Source: Parabacteroides gordonii MS-1 = DSM 23371 (lineage in GTDB: Bacteria > Bacteroidota > Bacteroidia > Bacteroidales > Tannerellaceae). Taken from it: a DNA stretch of 64,000 nt. Where the stretch lies: positions 499,114 to 563,113 of the forward strand of contig NZ_KQ033920.1 in the NCBI RefSeq assembly GCF_000969825.1, in the 5' to 3' direction. This document shows positions 22,965 through 30,166 of this stretch, in pieces; within the stretch, counting starts at the first letter, position 1; each line of letters starts with the position of its first letter. Both the position numbers and the translations under genes were made by a program. The notes beneath the pieces are model-generated. The model saw only the letters and a list, made by a program, of their open reading frames with translations. It ran no database searches and was not told where the DNA came from.

Positions 22965-24071
22965 TCACGAATTATCCAGTGTATCAAGAGGATTAGGGAT
23001 TTTTGCTTTATGGGCACTTGACACATGAAGATAAATGGTTGTGGTCTTGATGTCGTTGTGTCCCAGCAATTCCTGTATCGTGTGCAGGTCTGTTCCCTGT
23101 TCCAGCAAGTGTGTGGCAAAGGAGTGGCGCAGCATATGTACGTGTACACGGTGTTTGATGCCAGCACGATGTGCGGCTTCTTTCAGCACTTTCACCAATG
23201 CACTTGCCGAATATTGCTCTCCGGGTGTTTCGCCCTCAAACAGCCATTTTTGTGGACGATATTCCCGAAAGTAGTGCCGTAGTTCTTCCAGCAATTTGGG
23301 TGAAAGGAGCGAATAACGGCATTTCTTCCCCTTGCCCATAATGCGAACCGACATTGTTTCACTGTTGATGTCCTGCGGGGTCAGGTTAAGCAATTCGCTT
23401 CTTCTAAGTCCGGCAGAGTAAACCAACGAAATCATGCAGTGATGCTTGATGTTGGAAATTTGTGCAAGGATGCGCTTAATTTCATTCTTGCTCAACACTT
23501 CGGGCAGGCTCTTGTACTCTTTGGCACGGGTGATACCGCCGTAGTATTGCCGTTTGCCGCCTTTCACCTGCTCGTAATAGAACTTGATAGCATTGATGCG
23601 CATATTCTGTTGCGACACCGAGATTTTCTTCTCGTTCACAAGATAGAGTATGTACTTGTTGATGTCCGGCACTTTCAGGCGGTCGATGTTCCGTCCCTTG
23701 TGATATTCCATGAAATCGCTGAAATAGGCACGGTATGTTTTGACTGTCGAGGGGCTGTAACGCTTCTGTTCCAGCAGTTCGAGATAGCCTTTCGGCAGTG
23801 TGTATTCCCTTTTAGGTTTGGGATGCCGCACGTAAATCCGGCTGTAATCAATATAGGCGTGGGGTGAATAGCGGTCGTAGAAATCCGGCAGGCTGAAAGC
23901 GGCTGACGCTATGTATGCAGAACCGTTGCCAGCCATTTCCATGCCCGTGTCTTGGGCGAGCAGTTGGGTTACAGCCTGACTGTTCGCATATTCTATTCGT
24001 ATGTAGTCTGCACCGTCCCTTGTTTCTTTGTGTAGCACGATGCTTCCTCTTTGTTTCTGAACCTTATCCAT
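22965..24071 (-). CDS. IntI/Xer-like tyrosine recombinase of the cassette array
   Basis: 368 residues from ATG 24,071 (MDKVQKQRG); the frame opens at 24,137, but a TATCTTTG -7 box at 24,096-24,103 favours the later start. After a 100-residue N-terminal extension come the core-binding domain (KRYSPSTVKTYRAYFSDF) and catalytic residues: YSAGLRRSELLNL, MGKGKKCR, HVHMLRHSFATHLLEQG, ELLGHNDIKTTTIYLHV. The ending KIPNPLDTL resembles the SPLD tail of integron integrases. It reads in the same direction as the cassettes, as in rAID clusters. It might instead be the integrase of the whole element, since att is 1 kb away. Confidence 0.8.
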   Translation of the reverse strand: MDKVQKQRGSIVLHKETRDGADYIRIEYANSQAVTQLLAQDTGMEMAGNGSAYIASAAFSLPDFYDRYSPHAYIDYSRIYVRHPKPKREYTLPKGYLELLEQKRYSPSTVKTYRAYFSDFMEYHKGRNIDRLKVPDINKYILYLVNEKKISVSQQNMRINAIKFYYEQVKGGKRQYYGGITRAKEYKSLPEVLSKNEIKRILAQISNIKHHCMISLVYSAGLRRSELLNLTPQDINSETMSVRIMGKGKKCRYSLLSPKLLEELRHYFREYRPQKWLFEGETPGEQYSASALVKVLKEAAHRAGIKHRVHVHMLRHSFATHLLEQGTDLHTIQELLGHNDIKTTTIYLHVSSAHKAKIPNPLDTLDNS

Positions 24072-24095
24072 GTCGCTGAATTTTGCTTCATGCTC

Positions 24096-24103
24096 CAAAG
24101 ATA
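24096..24103 (-). promoter_or_regulatory. -7 box of the array recombinase
   Basis: Minus strand TATCTTTG, exact TAnnTTTG match, 24 bp upstream of ATG 24,071. Confidence 0.5.
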
Positions 24104-24168
24104 AAACAAAAACGCCACATTTTGAACATACGTTCAAAAATAATAGAGGTTAAAAAAACAAAACTGTA

Positions 24169-24783
24169 TCAGGCTTTAAGCAGCGAATAGATATAGCGAA
24201 AGTTTTCTGCCAGTTCGTCCACGTTCAAACCGTTCAGAAATGCTTGTTCGTATGACAGTCCTAAAAACATTTGCCGGAACATGGTAGCCGTTTTCCTCAC
24301 GTCCGTGTCACTTCTGATTTCCCCGCTTTCTTTTGCTTTCTGCACGACTTTCGCCCACAGGTCATGGTCATGGCTGAATACTCTTTCGATTTTCTGCCTG
24401 ATGCCCGGATAGTACGTACGCACTTGTGACAGGAAATGAAAGTAGTAGAAGCTGGGGCTACAATCATGTGGGCTGTTATTATCGTCAATCAGTTCAACAA
24501 TCCTTTTCATGGAAGCGGCTACCCCCGCCACGTATTGCCCGATGAACTTCTCCAACGTATCGGCAGGAGTTTCAAACTTGTTTTCCGGTTCGTGCATTTT
24601 TAACACGTATTTGTCTGCCACAGCCATGAATAAATCCAGCTTGTGCGGAAAATAATAAACGATACCCGTTTTTGTCACTCCGCAGGCTTTGGCAAGCGTG
24701 ATGATGCTTGCTTTCTCGTAGTTCATCCTGACAAATACCCCAAATGCTTTATCTATTACTTCTTCACGGTTAGTTATTATCAT
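24169..24783 (-). CDS. TetR/AcrR-family regulator
   Basis: 204 residues. The N-terminal HTH is ITLAKACGVTKTGIVYYFPHK with the usual YYFPHK close; the rest is the helical ligand-binding domain, with YFHFLSQVRTYYP and FRQMFLGLSYEQAFL. No efflux or enzyme gene is adjacent, so its target may be itself, the recombinase, or the large palindrome at 24,854-24,906, 70 bp upstream. Confidence 0.85.
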   Translation of the reverse strand: MIITNREEVIDKAFGVFVRMNYEKASIITLAKACGVTKTGIVYYFPHKLDLFMAVADKYVLKMHEPENKFETPADTLEKFIGQYVAGVAASMKRIVELIDDNNSPHDCSPSFYYFHFLSQVRTYYPGIRQKIERVFSHDHDLWAKVVQKAKESGEIRSDTDVRKTATMFRQMFLGLSYEQAFLNGLNVDELAENFRYIYSLLKA

Positions 24784-24853
24784 ACACGTTTGTTTTTAAT
24801 CGGTTACGAAGATACGGATTTTGTTTTAACCATTTGTACCCCAGTGCTTTTTT

Positions 24854-24906
24854 TTAGTGCAAGGTGCAAGTATATATTTATATATATAGCTTGCACCTTG
24901 CACTAA
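24854..24906. promoter_or_regulatory. 17-bp perfect palindrome made of tandem heptamers
   Basis: TTAGTGCAAGGTGCAAG (24,854-24,870) is repeated inverted at 24,890-24,906 around a 19-bp AT-rich centre. Each arm holds GTGCAAG twice in tandem. No T-run follows on either strand, so it is not an ordinary terminator. It could be a TetR operator or a recombination accessory site near the element end. Confidence 0.55.
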
Positions 24907-24930
24907 TCCAAAAATATTTATTATCAGATG

Positions 24931-24962
24931 TTTGCGAGTTTCAAAAGAAAGCCGTATCTTTG
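24931..24962 (+). promoter_or_regulatory. Consensus promoter pointing out of the element's right end
   Basis: TTTG (24,931-24,934), 20 bp, then TATCTTTG (24,955-24,962): a full Bacteroidetes promoter. No ORF follows inside the element; transcription would run through the att core toward the tRNA terminator. In a circular form it would read into the left end. Confidence 0.7.
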
Positions 24963-24968
24963 AACCCG

Positions 24969-25005
24969 AAAGTTAGGCAGACAAACAGCGGTCAAAGTTG
25001 GACAG
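24969..25005 (+). repeat. Two direct repeats near the att core (candidate arm sites)
   Basis: AAAGTTAGGCAG (24,969-24,980) and AAAGTTGGACAG (24,994-25,005), two mismatches, 25-bp period. Position between the element body and the att core suits integrase arm-type binding sites. Confidence 0.4.
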
Positions 25006-25102
25006 GCTTAACGGTTGAAAATCGTTACTGTTTCGTTACCTATTTGAAATTTTGAAAGCAAAGTAGCTGAAATATAAGCGGTTAGAGTTGTAGGTTCAAA
25101 AC

Positions 25103-25115
25103 CCTGTCTCTCCGC
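25103..25115. other. Right attachment-site core of the element (tRNA-Leu 3'-end type)
   Basis: CCTGTCTCTCCGC is the 3' end of a tRNA gene without the rest of the tRNA. From memory it equals the common core at which NBU1 inserts into a tRNA-Leu gene. A tRNA-style terminator and an intact tRNA-Ser follow. The complete tRNA should lie at the far end of the element, outside the window. Confidence 0.7.
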
Positions 25116-25116
25116 G

Positions 25117-25145
25117 AAGCAGCATAAAAAGCTGCTTTTTTTATT
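25117..25145 (+). terminator. Intrinsic terminator downstream of the former tRNA 3' end
   Basis: AAGCAGC (25,117-25,123) pairs with GCTGCTT (25,131-25,137) around ATAAAAA, followed by a T-rich tract. Confidence 0.8.
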
Positions 25146-25182
25146 TTATGGAGGGCTGTATGTTCTCCCAACCTTCCCAAAA

Positions 25183-25270
25183 GGAGAGATGCTCGAGTGG
25201 TTGAAGAGGCACGCCTGGAAAGCGTGTAAACCCCTAAAGGGTTTCGCGGGTTCGAATCCCGCTCTCTCCG
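25183..25270 (+). tRNA. tRNA-Ser(GGA)
   Basis: 88 nt. Acceptor GGAGAGA (25,183-25,189) pairs with TCTCTCC (25,263-25,269), discriminator G, CA encoded after it. The anticodon stem CACGC/GCGTG frames loop CTGGAAA with anticodon GGA at 25,217-25,219. A long variable arm (CCCCTAAAGGG) and the T-arm GCGGG-TTCGAAT-CCCGC confirm a class II serine tRNA. Confidence 0.97.
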
Positions 25271-25356
25271 CAAAAAATCTTTTTACATAATAATTGTGTA
25301 GACGCGATGAAAATGCTATCTTCGCACCACTGTTAACAAATGACTGGTGTGAAGAA

Positions 25357-27774
25357 ATGAAGAAGTGTTTTTATCTCATTGTGACCTTATTGTGTGTTTC
25401 TCTGTCTGCTGCAGCCACTCCGATATCCCGTATTAAAGGGAAAATTGTGGATGCCGGTACCAATAAGCCATTAGATTTTGCAGACGTTCTCCTTTTTAAG
25501 AAAGGAGATAGTAATCCTGTATTCCATGCCCTGCCTGATATGGATGGGAGTTTCGGAATCGCAGATGTGAAGAACGGAGAGTATAGCCTGATGATCCGGC
25601 TGGTAGGGTACGACCTGTTTACCCGCCCGGATATTGTGCTGGCATCTTCATCGGCTGTGGTCGATCTGGGTACGATCCCCATGAAACCTCTTGAAGTAGG
25701 GCTGGCTGAAGTGGAAGTAGTCGCCCAAAAGAAACAGGTGATCTATAAACTGGATAAGAAGGTGATCGAAGCCTCCTCCAATATGCTGGCTAGTGGCGGA
25801 ACAGCTGTCGATATTCTGGAAAATACCCCGTCGATCCGGGTGGATGCCGAAGGCGAAGTCTCTTTTCGCGGAAGTACCGGATTTACCGTTTATGTGGATG
25901 GCAAACCAAGCGTATTCAGTGGTACACAGGCATTGGAGCAAATCCCTTCCGGCCATATCGAAAATATAGAGATCATAACGACGCCATCTGCCCGTCATGA
26001 TACAGGCGGCGATGTCGGTATCATCAATATCATCACCAAGAAACATGCGCAACATGGTTTCAGCGGGATGGTCAACCTGACCGGAAGCACATTCCTCTCC
26101 AGAGGCGTAGACTTTTTACTTACCCAGCAAAATAAAGCTTCCCGCCTGTATTTTGGTGGAGGCTGGACGGATCGTTTGCGTAAAAGCCATTTCGACCAGG
26201 AAAAGACAACGATCGTTGCCGATACGGCGACTACCTCGCATTCCAATGGCCCACGCGAAAGTAATAACTTCAACTATTCGCTGAAAGCGGGTTGGATGTA
26301 CACATTGCCCCATACCACCTTCAATGCGGATCTGGAAGGCGGTTACGGAGGTCGTACCCGGAAAGGGGATCTGGATTATACCGAGGTGCGTATGGTTGAA
26401 AATAAGCCTTTTGCCAACGGCGATTATTACAGCCGCGACGACTATGACCTGCACGAAACCTATTTCCAGGGAAGCCTGGGCTTCGACCATAAGTTTGATG
26501 ACAAAGGCCACCAGCTTACCGGTAGTTTTTATCTGAAATACGGAGGAGATGCTATGGAGTATTTCCAGAGCGACCTGTTCAACAAAAACAATGAGCGTGA
26601 ACAGGGACACCGTGCCTGGGAAGACGAACATCGCTGGACTGTCCGCGGAAACCTCGATTATAATTACCCGTACAGCAAAACCGGCCATATTGAAGCCGGC
26701 TATCAGTATTTCTCTTATCTGGAGGACGGCGATTACAGTATGCAGTTCTGGAGCCCCGAAAAGCAGGAGTTTTACTGGCGGGATGATATCTACAATACTT
26801 TTTATTTCCAGCACGGAATAAACTCCATCTATGCCATTGTCGGCGACAGCTATAAATCATTCGATTTCCAGGCAGGCGTGAGGGGCGAACATACCCATCG
26901 CGTACTTCGCAGCTCTATCCCCGGAAAGGATCGCGAATATAATAAGTTCGAGTTTTTCCCATCCGTACATCTGGGATATACTTTCCCGAAAGATCATAAA
27001 CTGATGGCTTCCTATTCCCGCCGTATCACCCGCCCGGAACTCTTTTTTATGGAGCCGTATATAACTTACCGCGACTACTATTCTGCAGAGATCGGTAACC
27101 CTGATATCCGTTCGGAGTACATCAACTCCTTTGAACTCAACTACAAAAAGAATATCGGTGAACACACCGTTTCCGCCACTGTTTTCCACCGCAGCCGTAA
27201 AGACAAGATCGAACGCCTGCGTGTCCCTTACGAAGCAGGAGTAACGCTCGATTCTATGGCTAATGTCGGCCACGATTATTCTACGGGATTGGAACTGAGC
27301 GGTCAGGTTCAGCTGACCCATTGGTGGAATATGAACCTGAACGGCAGCCTTTACCATTATAAGGTAAAGAACCAGTATAAGCTGAATGGCACGAACGAGA
27401 AAAGTACCAATTACGATATTATCTGGAATAATGCCTTCGATCTGGGTAAATCGACCCGTATCCAGCTGGACGGTAACTTTGTCGGCCCCTCCGTGACAAC
27501 GCAGGGACGTACCGACGCTTTCTGGTACATGAACCTGGCAGTCCGCCAGCAGCTGATGAAGCGTAAATTGTCGGCCACACTCGCTTTCCGCGATGTGTTC
27601 AACTCGGCCCGTTATGTAAGCAAGATCACTACGGCCGACCTGCAATCGATTACCCGTATCCGTCCGAACTATCCGCTTATCACGTTAACATTGAGCTATA
27701 CGTTTAATAACTTCAAGGCAAAGTCTACCCAGAAGAAAGAGGATCACGACCTGTTTGAAGGTACCAATCATTAA
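25357..27774 (+). CDS. TonB-dependent outer-membrane receptor (OMP_b-brl_3 type)
   Basis: 805 residues from ATG 25,357, which gives a clean signal peptide (MKKCFYLIVTLLCVSLSAAA); the frame is open 63 bp further up. A CarboxypepD_reg-like beta-sandwich (IKGKIVDAGTNKPLDFADVLL) covers about 25-105, then a plug domain (ILENTPSIRVDAEGEVSFRG) and a 22-strand-type barrel ending in a typical aromatic strand (LITLTLSYTFNNF). No SusD partner follows, so it is unlikely to be a glycan utilisation pair; metal or small-molecule uptake is possible. A TATCTTCG -7-like box lies near 25,319. Confidence 0.85.
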   Translation: MKKCFYLIVTLLCVSLSAAATPISRIKGKIVDAGTNKPLDFADVLLFKKGDSNPVFHALPDMDGSFGIADVKNGEYSLMIRLVGYDLFTRPDIVLASSSAVVDLGTIPMKPLEVGLAEVEVVAQKKQVIYKLDKKVIEASSNMLASGGTAVDILENTPSIRVDAEGEVSFRGSTGFTVYVDGKPSVFSGTQALEQIPSGHIENIEIITTPSARHDTGGDVGIINIITKKHAQHGFSGMVNLTGSTFLSRGVDFLLTQQNKASRLYFGGGWTDRLRKSHFDQEKTTIVADTATTSHSNGPRESNNFNYSLKAGWMYTLPHTTFNADLEGGYGGRTRKGDLDYTEVRMVENKPFANGDYYSRDDYDLHETYFQGSLGFDHKFDDKGHQLTGSFYLKYGGDAMEYFQSDLFNKNNEREQGHRAWEDEHRWTVRGNLDYNYPYSKTGHIEAGYQYFSYLEDGDYSMQFWSPEKQEFYWRDDIYNTFYFQHGINSIYAIVGDSYKSFDFQAGVRGEHTHRVLRSSIPGKDREYNKFEFFPSVHLGYTFPKDHKLMASYSRRITRPELFFMEPYITYRDYYSAEIGNPDIRSEYINSFELNYKKNIGEHTVSATVFHRSRKDKIERLRVPYEAGVTLDSMANVGHDYSTGLELSGQVQLTHWWNMNLNGSLYHYKVKNQYKLNGTNEKSTNYDIIWNNAFDLGKSTRIQLDGNFVGPSVTTQGRTDAFWYMNLAVRQQLMKRKLSATLAFRDVFNSARYVSKITTADLQSITRIRPNYPLITLTLSYTFNNFKAKSTQKKEDHDLFEGTNH

Positions 27775-27780
27775 GCAAAC

Positions 27781-27821
27781 CTCCTTTCATTTTGTTATAT
27801 TGGATGATAAAATGAAAGGAG
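27781..27821 (+). promoter_or_regulatory. 13-bp hairpin that includes the invertase ribosome-binding site
   Basis: CTCCTTTCATTTT (27,781-27,793) pairs perfectly with AAAATGAAAGGAG (27,809-27,821). The right arm ends in AAAGGAG, 3 bp before the invertase ATG. In an RNA reading through from the TonB gene the site would be buried. It may also slow or end the upstream transcript. Confidence 0.55.
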
Positions 27822-27824
27822 CCT

Positions 27825-29066
27825 ATGTATAATGTATCAGTAAAGATTAAAAGACGGGAGTCTGCGGAAGCGGGAAAAAGAATGCCGCTGTATGTACAGA
27901 TCATTTACCGTCGTAAAGTCCGGAAGATCCAGTTGCCTTATACTGTTTCCGGGGAAGAATGGAAGAAGGAGAAGGAAAATGTCGAAATACCCGGCAATAC
28001 AGTTCGTGATCGGATGGAAGAACTCTGTTCGATTCGGGAACAGTTGAACCGCGATTGTGGCACGATCCGTTCCGTGATCCGCTCGATGGAGAAGCAAGAA
28101 ATTCTCTCCGTGGATGAAATTGTAGCAACCTGCCGTGAACGTTTTGCCGTTTCCGACTTCCAAAAGTATGCAGAATATCTGATTACCGAATTAACTGCCG
28201 AAGGAAAGCTCGAAACTTCCCGGCATTACCGGAGCACTTTAAACTCGTTCATGCATTTCCGCCGGGAGCAGAGTCTTAGGCTGGACGAGCTCGATCCGGC
28301 TCTGCTGAGGGCTTATGAGTCCTGGCTCTATGCAGCCGGCCTTTGCAATAACACAGTCTCATTTTACTTCCGCATCCTCCGTGCCATTTGGAACCGTGCG
28401 GTAAAGGATGGGCTGGTGGAGCCCGACACGACCTTGTTCAGTAATGTACATACCCGGATCGAGAAAACCCGTAAACGCGCTGTTGAAGAAAAAGTTATTC
28501 AGCAACTTATCGCGTTGGAACTAACCTTGTCGCCCGATCTCTCATTGGCACGCGACCTCTTCCTGTTTTGTTATTATGCCCGTGGCATGGCCTTTGTCGA
28601 TCTCGCCCATTTGAAGCGAGAGAATCTGAAAGGGGATAAGCTTGTCTATTGCCGGCAAAAAACCGGACAGCAGTTGCAGGTTCGTTTACTCCCTGTAATG
28701 AAGAAGCTGATCGCCCGTTATCGTAATATTTCCGGGCCCTATCTGTTTCCTGTATTGAAAAGTCCTAATTCTTCCTATCTGGAATATACAAGTGCACTTC
28801 GTTTACAGAACAAACGTTTGAAAAAGTTGGGCAAATTAGTCGATGCCGATCTCTCTACCTATGTAGCCCGTCATACATGGGCTAGTATAGCTTTACAAAA
28901 AGGAATTTCAGAGGATATAATTTCAAAGGGCATGGGGCATACCTCTGTTAAAACAACCCGTATTTATATAGCTGATTGGGATAATGCTCAACTGGATCGT
29001 GCCAACGAAATCGTGATTTTAGGTAAAGGCCATTATTCAAAGGATAAATACAAGGATGCTTTTTGA
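27825..29066 (+). CDS. Tyrosine DNA invertase for the fimbrial promoter
   Basis: 413 residues in the Bacteroides Tsr/Mpi-type layout: an N-terminal arm-binding beta domain (VKIKRRESAEAGKRMPLYVQI), a SAM-like core-binding domain (ETSRHYRSTLNSFMHF) and the catalytic domain. Landmarks are FCYYARGMAFVDLAHL (Arg), RQKTGQQLQVRLL (Lys), STYVARHTWASIAL (HxxR variant ARHTWA) and MGHTSVKTTRIYIADWD (His, Tyr). It ends 5 bp before a 26-bp inverted repeat bounding a 480-bp segment, so it most likely flips that segment and switches the fimbrial operon. Confidence 0.9.
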   Translation: MYNVSVKIKRRESAEAGKRMPLYVQIIYRRKVRKIQLPYTVSGEEWKKEKENVEIPGNTVRDRMEELCSIREQLNRDCGTIRSVIRSMEKQEILSVDEIVATCRERFAVSDFQKYAEYLITELTAEGKLETSRHYRSTLNSFMHFRREQSLRLDELDPALLRAYESWLYAAGLCNNTVSFYFRILRAIWNRAVKDGLVEPDTTLFSNVHTRIEKTRKRAVEEKVIQQLIALELTLSPDLSLARDLFLFCYYARGMAFVDLAHLKRENLKGDKLVYCRQKTGQQLQVRLLPVMKKLIARYRNISGPYLFPVLKSPNSSYLEYTSALRLQNKRLKKLGKLVDADLSTYVARHTWASIALQKGISEDIISKGMGHTSVKTTRIYIADWDNAQLDRANEIVILGKGHYSKDKYKDAF

Positions 29067-29071
29067 ATGGA

Positions 29072-29097
29072 TTCTGTCTCTTGGTAAGAGACGGAAC
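29072..29097. repeat. Left inverted repeat of the invertible segment
   Basis: 26 bp beginning TTCTGTCTCTTGGTAAGAGA, the exact reverse complement of 29,526-29,551. Confidence 0.97.
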
Positions 29098-29125
29098 GGG
29101 GAGGAACGTTTGTGTTAAAACTTCG

Positions 29126-29156
29126 CAAATGTAGCAACTCTTTTTATATAAAGCAA
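29126..29156 (-). promoter_or_regulatory. Promoter inside the invertible segment, facing away from the fimbrial operon
   Basis: On the minus strand: TTG (29,156-29,154), 20 bp, TACATTTG (29,133-29,126). This is a full -33/-7 match. I find no equally good promoter facing right near the right repeat; the nearest, TACTTCTG near 29,402, has a mismatch and no -33. Confidence 0.75.
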
Positions 29157-29525
29157 TTATAACAAGGCCTTTTTTGACATGAGTAACCTTAGTATTCATG
29201 CCTTTTATGAATATTATTACTATTATTAAGAAAGAAGCATCATCATTTTTACTTCTATCTTATAGCTTCATGCCTGTATTTTGATGCGACTTGTGTACTC
29301 TTTCTTGTTGATAATCCGCTGTTTATGCATTGTTTGCCAATATGAGCCCTCATTCCCAATTTAATAAAACGCGGGACTGACTGATAAACAAGCTTTATTT
29401 ATACTTCTGGTTGTAATTGCAATCTCTTTTGTTTTCTGATTGTTTCCTCTGAAACCGATTATCACATTTAAAATCCTACCTGAAAGCCTGATCATTCAGA
29501 TATTTCTTCTTCTACTGATAACCCT

Positions 29526-29551
29526 GTTCCGTCTCTTACCAAGAGACAGAA
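29526..29551. repeat. Right inverted repeat of the invertible segment
   Basis: 26 bp beginning GTTCCGTCTCTTACCAAGAG, exact reverse complement of the left repeat. Confidence 0.97.
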
Positions 29552-29553
29552 CG

Positions 29554-30153
29554 ATGTCGAAGGTTGCTAAATCTAGTATTAGTATAATGTATAGGGTTCT
29601 CTATCTATCGCTTTTTTGCATGGGTCTTTTGTTCTTTCCTCTTCAAGTGGCGGGACAACAGGTTGCTTTGAAAACAAATGTACTGTTTTGGGCAACAACG
29701 ACTCCTAACGCCGGAGTCGAGTTTGGTGTAGGCCGTCGGTTTACGGTAGACGTCTGGGGAGCCTACAACGCCTGGAAGTTTCCTAATGATATGAAGTTGA
29801 ATTTATATCTCATACAACCCGAAGTGCGCCTCTGGCCCTGCCGTAAGTTCGAAGGGCATTTCTTTGGGGTGCACGGACATTACGGGCATTTCAACTTCGG
29901 GCAAATCCCTTTTCTCTCCGGACTGAAGAACCACGTGCTGCGGGGCGACCTCTACGGTGGCGGTCTCACCTACGGCTATCACTGGGCCCTGGGCGAACGC
30001 TGGGGGATGGAAGCCATGATTGGCGGGGGGTATGCCTATATGAAATACACCAAATACCGTTGTGCCGAATGCGCCGAGCCTGTCGGTGCTTATACCCGTA
30101 GCTATTTCGGGCCTACCCGTATCGGCTTCTCTATTATTTACTTCTTACGCTAA
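29554..30153 (+). CDS. DUF3575 protein, first gene of the fimbrial operon
   Basis: 199 residues from ATG 29,554, or 188 from ATG 29,587 (MYRVLYLSLFCMGLLFF), which gives a neat signal peptide ending near VAGQ. The mature part has the DUF3575 pattern: ALKTNVLFWATTTPNAGVEF, VDVWGAYNAWKF, QPEVRLWPC and GGGLTYGYHWALGERWGMEA. Members are predicted small outer-membrane barrels found at the head of Bacteroidales fimbrial operons and may anchor or assemble the fibre (inference). The gene lies 3 bp beyond the invertible segment. Confidence 0.85.
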   Translation: MSKVAKSSISIMYRVLYLSLFCMGLLFFPLQVAGQQVALKTNVLFWATTTPNAGVEFGVGRRFTVDVWGAYNAWKFPNDMKLNLYLIQPEVRLWPCRKFEGHFFGVHGHYGHFNFGQIPFLSGLKNHVLRGDLYGGGLTYGYHWALGERWGMEAMIGGGYAYMKYTKYRCAECAEPVGAYTRSYFGPTRIGFSIIYFLR

Positions 30154-30166
30154 CAAATCCGGACAA

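Larger units (their letters stand above)
1..25115. mobile_element. Right part of a CTnDOT-like integrative conjugative element
   Basis: The block from the left edge to the att core at 25,103-25,115 has conjugation genes (traA-like ATPase, DUF3408, MobA, relaxase, coupling protein), replication genes (topB, primase-helicase), RteC and AraC regulators and cargo, as in Bacteroides CTnDOT-family elements. The rest of the tra operon and the left end lie outside the window. The right boundary is inferred from a short tRNA 3'-end core followed at once by a tRNA-type terminator and an intact chromosomal tRNA-Ser. No tetQ is present in the visible part. Confidence 0.85.
29072..29551. other. Invertible promoter segment upstream of the fimbrial operon
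   Basis: Perfect 26-bp inverted repeats at 29,072-29,097 and 29,526-29,551 bound 428 bp with no gene. Each repeat contains its own dyad GTCTCTT-3-AAGAGAC, the shape of a tyrosine-recombinase core. The invertase gene abuts the left repeat and the operon's first ATG is 3 bp beyond the right repeat. A promoter inside faces left (29,126-29,156). Inversion would put its -7 box at 29,490-29,497 facing right, about 60 bp before ATG 29,554. The copy shown therefore appears OFF. Confidence 0.88.

Noticed and set aside
25060-25115. Possible tRNA ending at 25,115
   Set aside because: Only the last part resembles a tRNA; the T-stem does not pair and no anticodon arm is present. It is better explained as an att core copied from a tRNA 3' end.
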